From Bacillota bacterium (GTDB lineage Bacteria; Bacillota; GCA-003054495; Carboxydocellales; JAJZTU01), in assembly GCA_021848765.1 (NCBI GenBank), contig JAJZTU010000191.1, positions 1 through 6,714 of the forward strand: DNA of 6,714 nt, read 5' to 3'. A program made the translations under genes and the position numbers. The notes beneath the pieces were generated by a model, which saw nothing but the letters and a program-made list of their open reading frames with translations, was not told where the DNA came from and did no database searches. Positions 5,261 to 6,714 of the stretch are shown one piece after another (the first letter of the stretch is position 1; each line of letters begins with the position of its first letter).

Positions 5261-5956
5261 ATGGTACAGCCAGATTACCATTTGACGGTTAAGGAATTGC
5301 CCGAAGAACTCAGGCCCAGGGAGAGGTTAAGGAGGGACGGCGCTTCCGCCCTTTCCAATAAGGAATTACTGGCCATTATCCTGCGCACCGGGACACGCTC
5401 AGAATCAGTGCTGGACCTGGCCTCCCGGCTGCTTACCGTCCACGGTGGGCTAAGGGGGCTGGTTAGCGTTACCCTGGATGAGCTAAGTACGATATCAGGT
5501 ATCGGAACAGCTAAAGCTGCTATGATAAGAGCGGCTTTGGAACTGGGGAAAAGAGTAAGCAGCATGGCCCCGGAGGTCAGACCGGTTATCCGCTCACCAC
5601 AGGATGTCAGTATACTGTTAATGGAAGAGATGCGGCATCTGGACCGGGAACAATTCCGGACAGTGCTGCTGAATACCAAGAACCAGGTTTTGGAGACCGA
5701 GGTGGTTTCGGTGGGGAGCTTAAGTTCTTCCATTGTGCATCCCCGGGAGGTTTTCAAAAATCCAATTAAGAAAAGCGCCGCTGCCCTGATTCTGGTACAC
5801 AATCACCCAAGCGGTGACCCTACGCCCAGCAGGGAAGACATTGAGGTTACCAACCGGCTTGCTGAGGCGGGGAAAATTCTAGGGATTGAGATATTAGACC
5901 ATATCATTATTGGTGATAATAAGTACAGCAGTCTAAAGGAAAAAGGCTTAATTTGA
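5261..5956 (+). CDS. radC: RadC family JAMM-domain protein (UPF0758)
   Basis: The 231-residue, full-length RadC protein has an N-terminal helical part: RPRERLRRDGASALSNKELL (19-38) with a helix-hairpin-helix segment ISGIGTAKAAMIRAALELGK (78-97). The C-terminal part is an MPN/JAB domain with the full metal motif: His180 and His182 in VHNHPSGDP, then Ser190 and Asp193, the exact H-x-H-x7-S-x2-D spacing. Named for an E. coli radiation-sensitivity locus, but that link was later withdrawn, so a DNA-repair role is unproven; the fold suggests a zinc metalloprotease-like or nucleic-acid-linked activity. The ATG is preceded only by a weak GGTAGGGAAG about 10 nt upstream, so translation may depend on maf. 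It lies between maf and mreB, the classic order. mreB starts 31 bp later. Confidence 0.95.
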   Translation: MVQPDYHLTVKELPEELRPRERLRRDGASALSNKELLAIILRTGTRSESVLDLASRLLTVHGGLRGLVSVTLDELSTISGIGTAKAAMIRAALELGKRVSSMAPEVRPVIRSPQDVSILLMEEMRHLDREQFRTVLLNTKNQVLETEVVSVGSLSSSIVHPREVFKNPIKKSAAALILVHNHPSGDPTPSREDIEVTNRLAEAGKILGIEILDHIIIGDNKYSSLKEKGLI

Positions 5957-5987
5957 TTATAAACAGTCTTGAAAGGGGCAGAATTTA

Positions 5988-6714
5988 ATGATTTTCGGGT
6001 TATTTTCCAAGGATATGGGCATAGATTTGGGGACTGCCAACTGCATGGTTCACGTGAAGGGTAAGGGGATTGTGCTAAGAGAGCCTTCTGTTGTAGCAAT
6101 TCAGAAGGATACCAATAAGGTTTTGGCTGTCGGTTCGGAGGCCAAGCAGATGATTGGCCGGACTCCGGGAAACATTGTGGCCATTAGGCCCATGAAGGAT
6201 GGGGTTATCGCCGATTTTGACATTACCCAGGCCATGTTAAAGCACTTTATGACCAAGGCCCTGCGGAAGCGTTCCTCCTTCGTCCGCCCCCGGGTAGTGG
6301 TTGGCCTTCCCTCCGGAGTAACCGCAGTCGAGAAGCGGGCCGTAAAGGAAGCTGCTATCCAGGCGGGAGCCGGGGAAGCCTACCTCATTGAAGAGCCCAT
6401 GGCTGCGGCCATTGGAGCCGGCCTACCTGTGGAAGAACCCACCGGCAACATGGTCGCTGACATTGGGGGAGGGACCACAGATGTTGCGGTAATCTCCCTG
6501 GGCGGGATTGTCACCAGCCGTTCTATCCGTATTGGCGGGGATGAAATGGATGAAGCCATCATGCAGCACATTAAGCGCACCTACAACCTGATGATCGGGG
6601 AAAGGACCGCAGAGGATATCAAGATTCAGATTGGGACCGCCTATCCCCTGGCCAAAAGCGAGACCTATGATGTGCGCGGCCGGGACTTGGTATCAGGTCT
6701 GCCCAAGACGGTAC
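5988..6714 (+). CDS. mreB: Rod shape-determining protein MreB, 3' end outside the window
   Basis: Bacterial actin that polymerises on the inner face of the membrane and guides side-wall synthesis. The first 242 residues are present, of a usual length of about 340, with no break in frame. It opens with MIFGLFSKDMGIDLGTANC; DLGTAN (13-18) is the phosphate-1 loop. Further marks are EPSVVAI (32-38), RPMKDGVIADF (67-77), LPSGVTAVEKRAVKEA (107-122), IEEPMAAAIGAGLPV (134-148) with the ATP-hydrolysis glutamate region, and DIGGGTTDVAVISLGG (158-173), the phosphate-2 loop. GAAAGGGGC at 5971-5979 supports ATG 5988. Cys19 stands where many MreB proteins have Thr. MreB rather than Mbl is favoured by its place after maf and radC; mreC and mreD would be expected beyond the window. 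Confidence 0.95.
   Translation, partial: MIFGLFSKDMGIDLGTANCMVHVKGKGIVLREPSVVAIQKDTNKVLAVGSEAKQMIGRTPGNIVAIRPMKDGVIADFDITQAMLKHFMTKALRKRSSFVRPRVVVGLPSGVTAVEKRAVKEAAIQAGAGEAYLIEEPMAAAIGAGLPVEEPTGNMVADIGGGTTDVAVISLGGIVTSRSIRIGGDEMDEAIMQHIKRTYNLMIGERTAEDIKIQIGTAYPLAKSETYDVRGRDLVSGLPKTV

Noticed and set aside
1..6714. CRISPR array, tRNA, rRNA, insertion sequence or known riboswitch
   Set aside because: No regular spaced repeats, cloverleaf, ribosomal segments, transposase signatures or recognised riboswitch core were seen on either strand.

Overview
The window looks like a low-to-medium GC, spore-forming Firmicute, most likely an anaerobic Clostridia of the Desulfotomaculum/Pelotomaculum (Peptococcaceae) kind. 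The grounds are strong GGAGG-type ribosome sites, a GerE-like small regulator, intrinsic terminators, and the order DUF4321 - maf - radC - mreB, which is characteristic of Clostridia. This assignment is inference from gene order and style; no 16S or other marker is present.

Left part (1-2250): an AT-rich accessory stretch. It opens with a 70-residue stand-alone LuxR/GerE-type DNA-binding protein. About 400 bp follow with no intact gene, only a small signal-peptide-like reading frame that appears frameshifted. Next comes a two-gene unit of exported proteins: a cysteine-free, tyrosine/tryptophan-rich protein of unknown family (TTG start), and a secreted protein with a SurA/PrsA-type N-terminal chaperone domain but no peptidyl-prolyl isomerase domain. 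A terminator, a 13-bp tandem repeat and a 92-residue two-helix membrane protein close this part. A hairpin at 2228-2245, with T-runs on both strands, separates it from a converging minus-strand gene.

Middle (2255-2700): a minus-strand hypothetical gene. Its zero frame stops at 2317, but a -1 shift at an exactly phased GGGAAAA heptamer continues the protein to 2255, just before the shared terminator. It is either a frameshifted gene or a candidate for programmed frameshifting.

Right part (2722-6714): GC-richer housekeeping DNA, all on the plus strand. It holds aspartate ammonia-lyase (aspA), then, after a 253-bp gap with a plausible sigma-A promoter, a tightly spaced cluster: a DUF4321 membrane protein, maf (nucleotide pyrophosphatase linked to division), radC (JAMM-domain protein) and the start of mreB (cell-shape actin), which runs off the window end. 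This is the conserved cell shape/division cluster, and mreC and mreD would be expected next.
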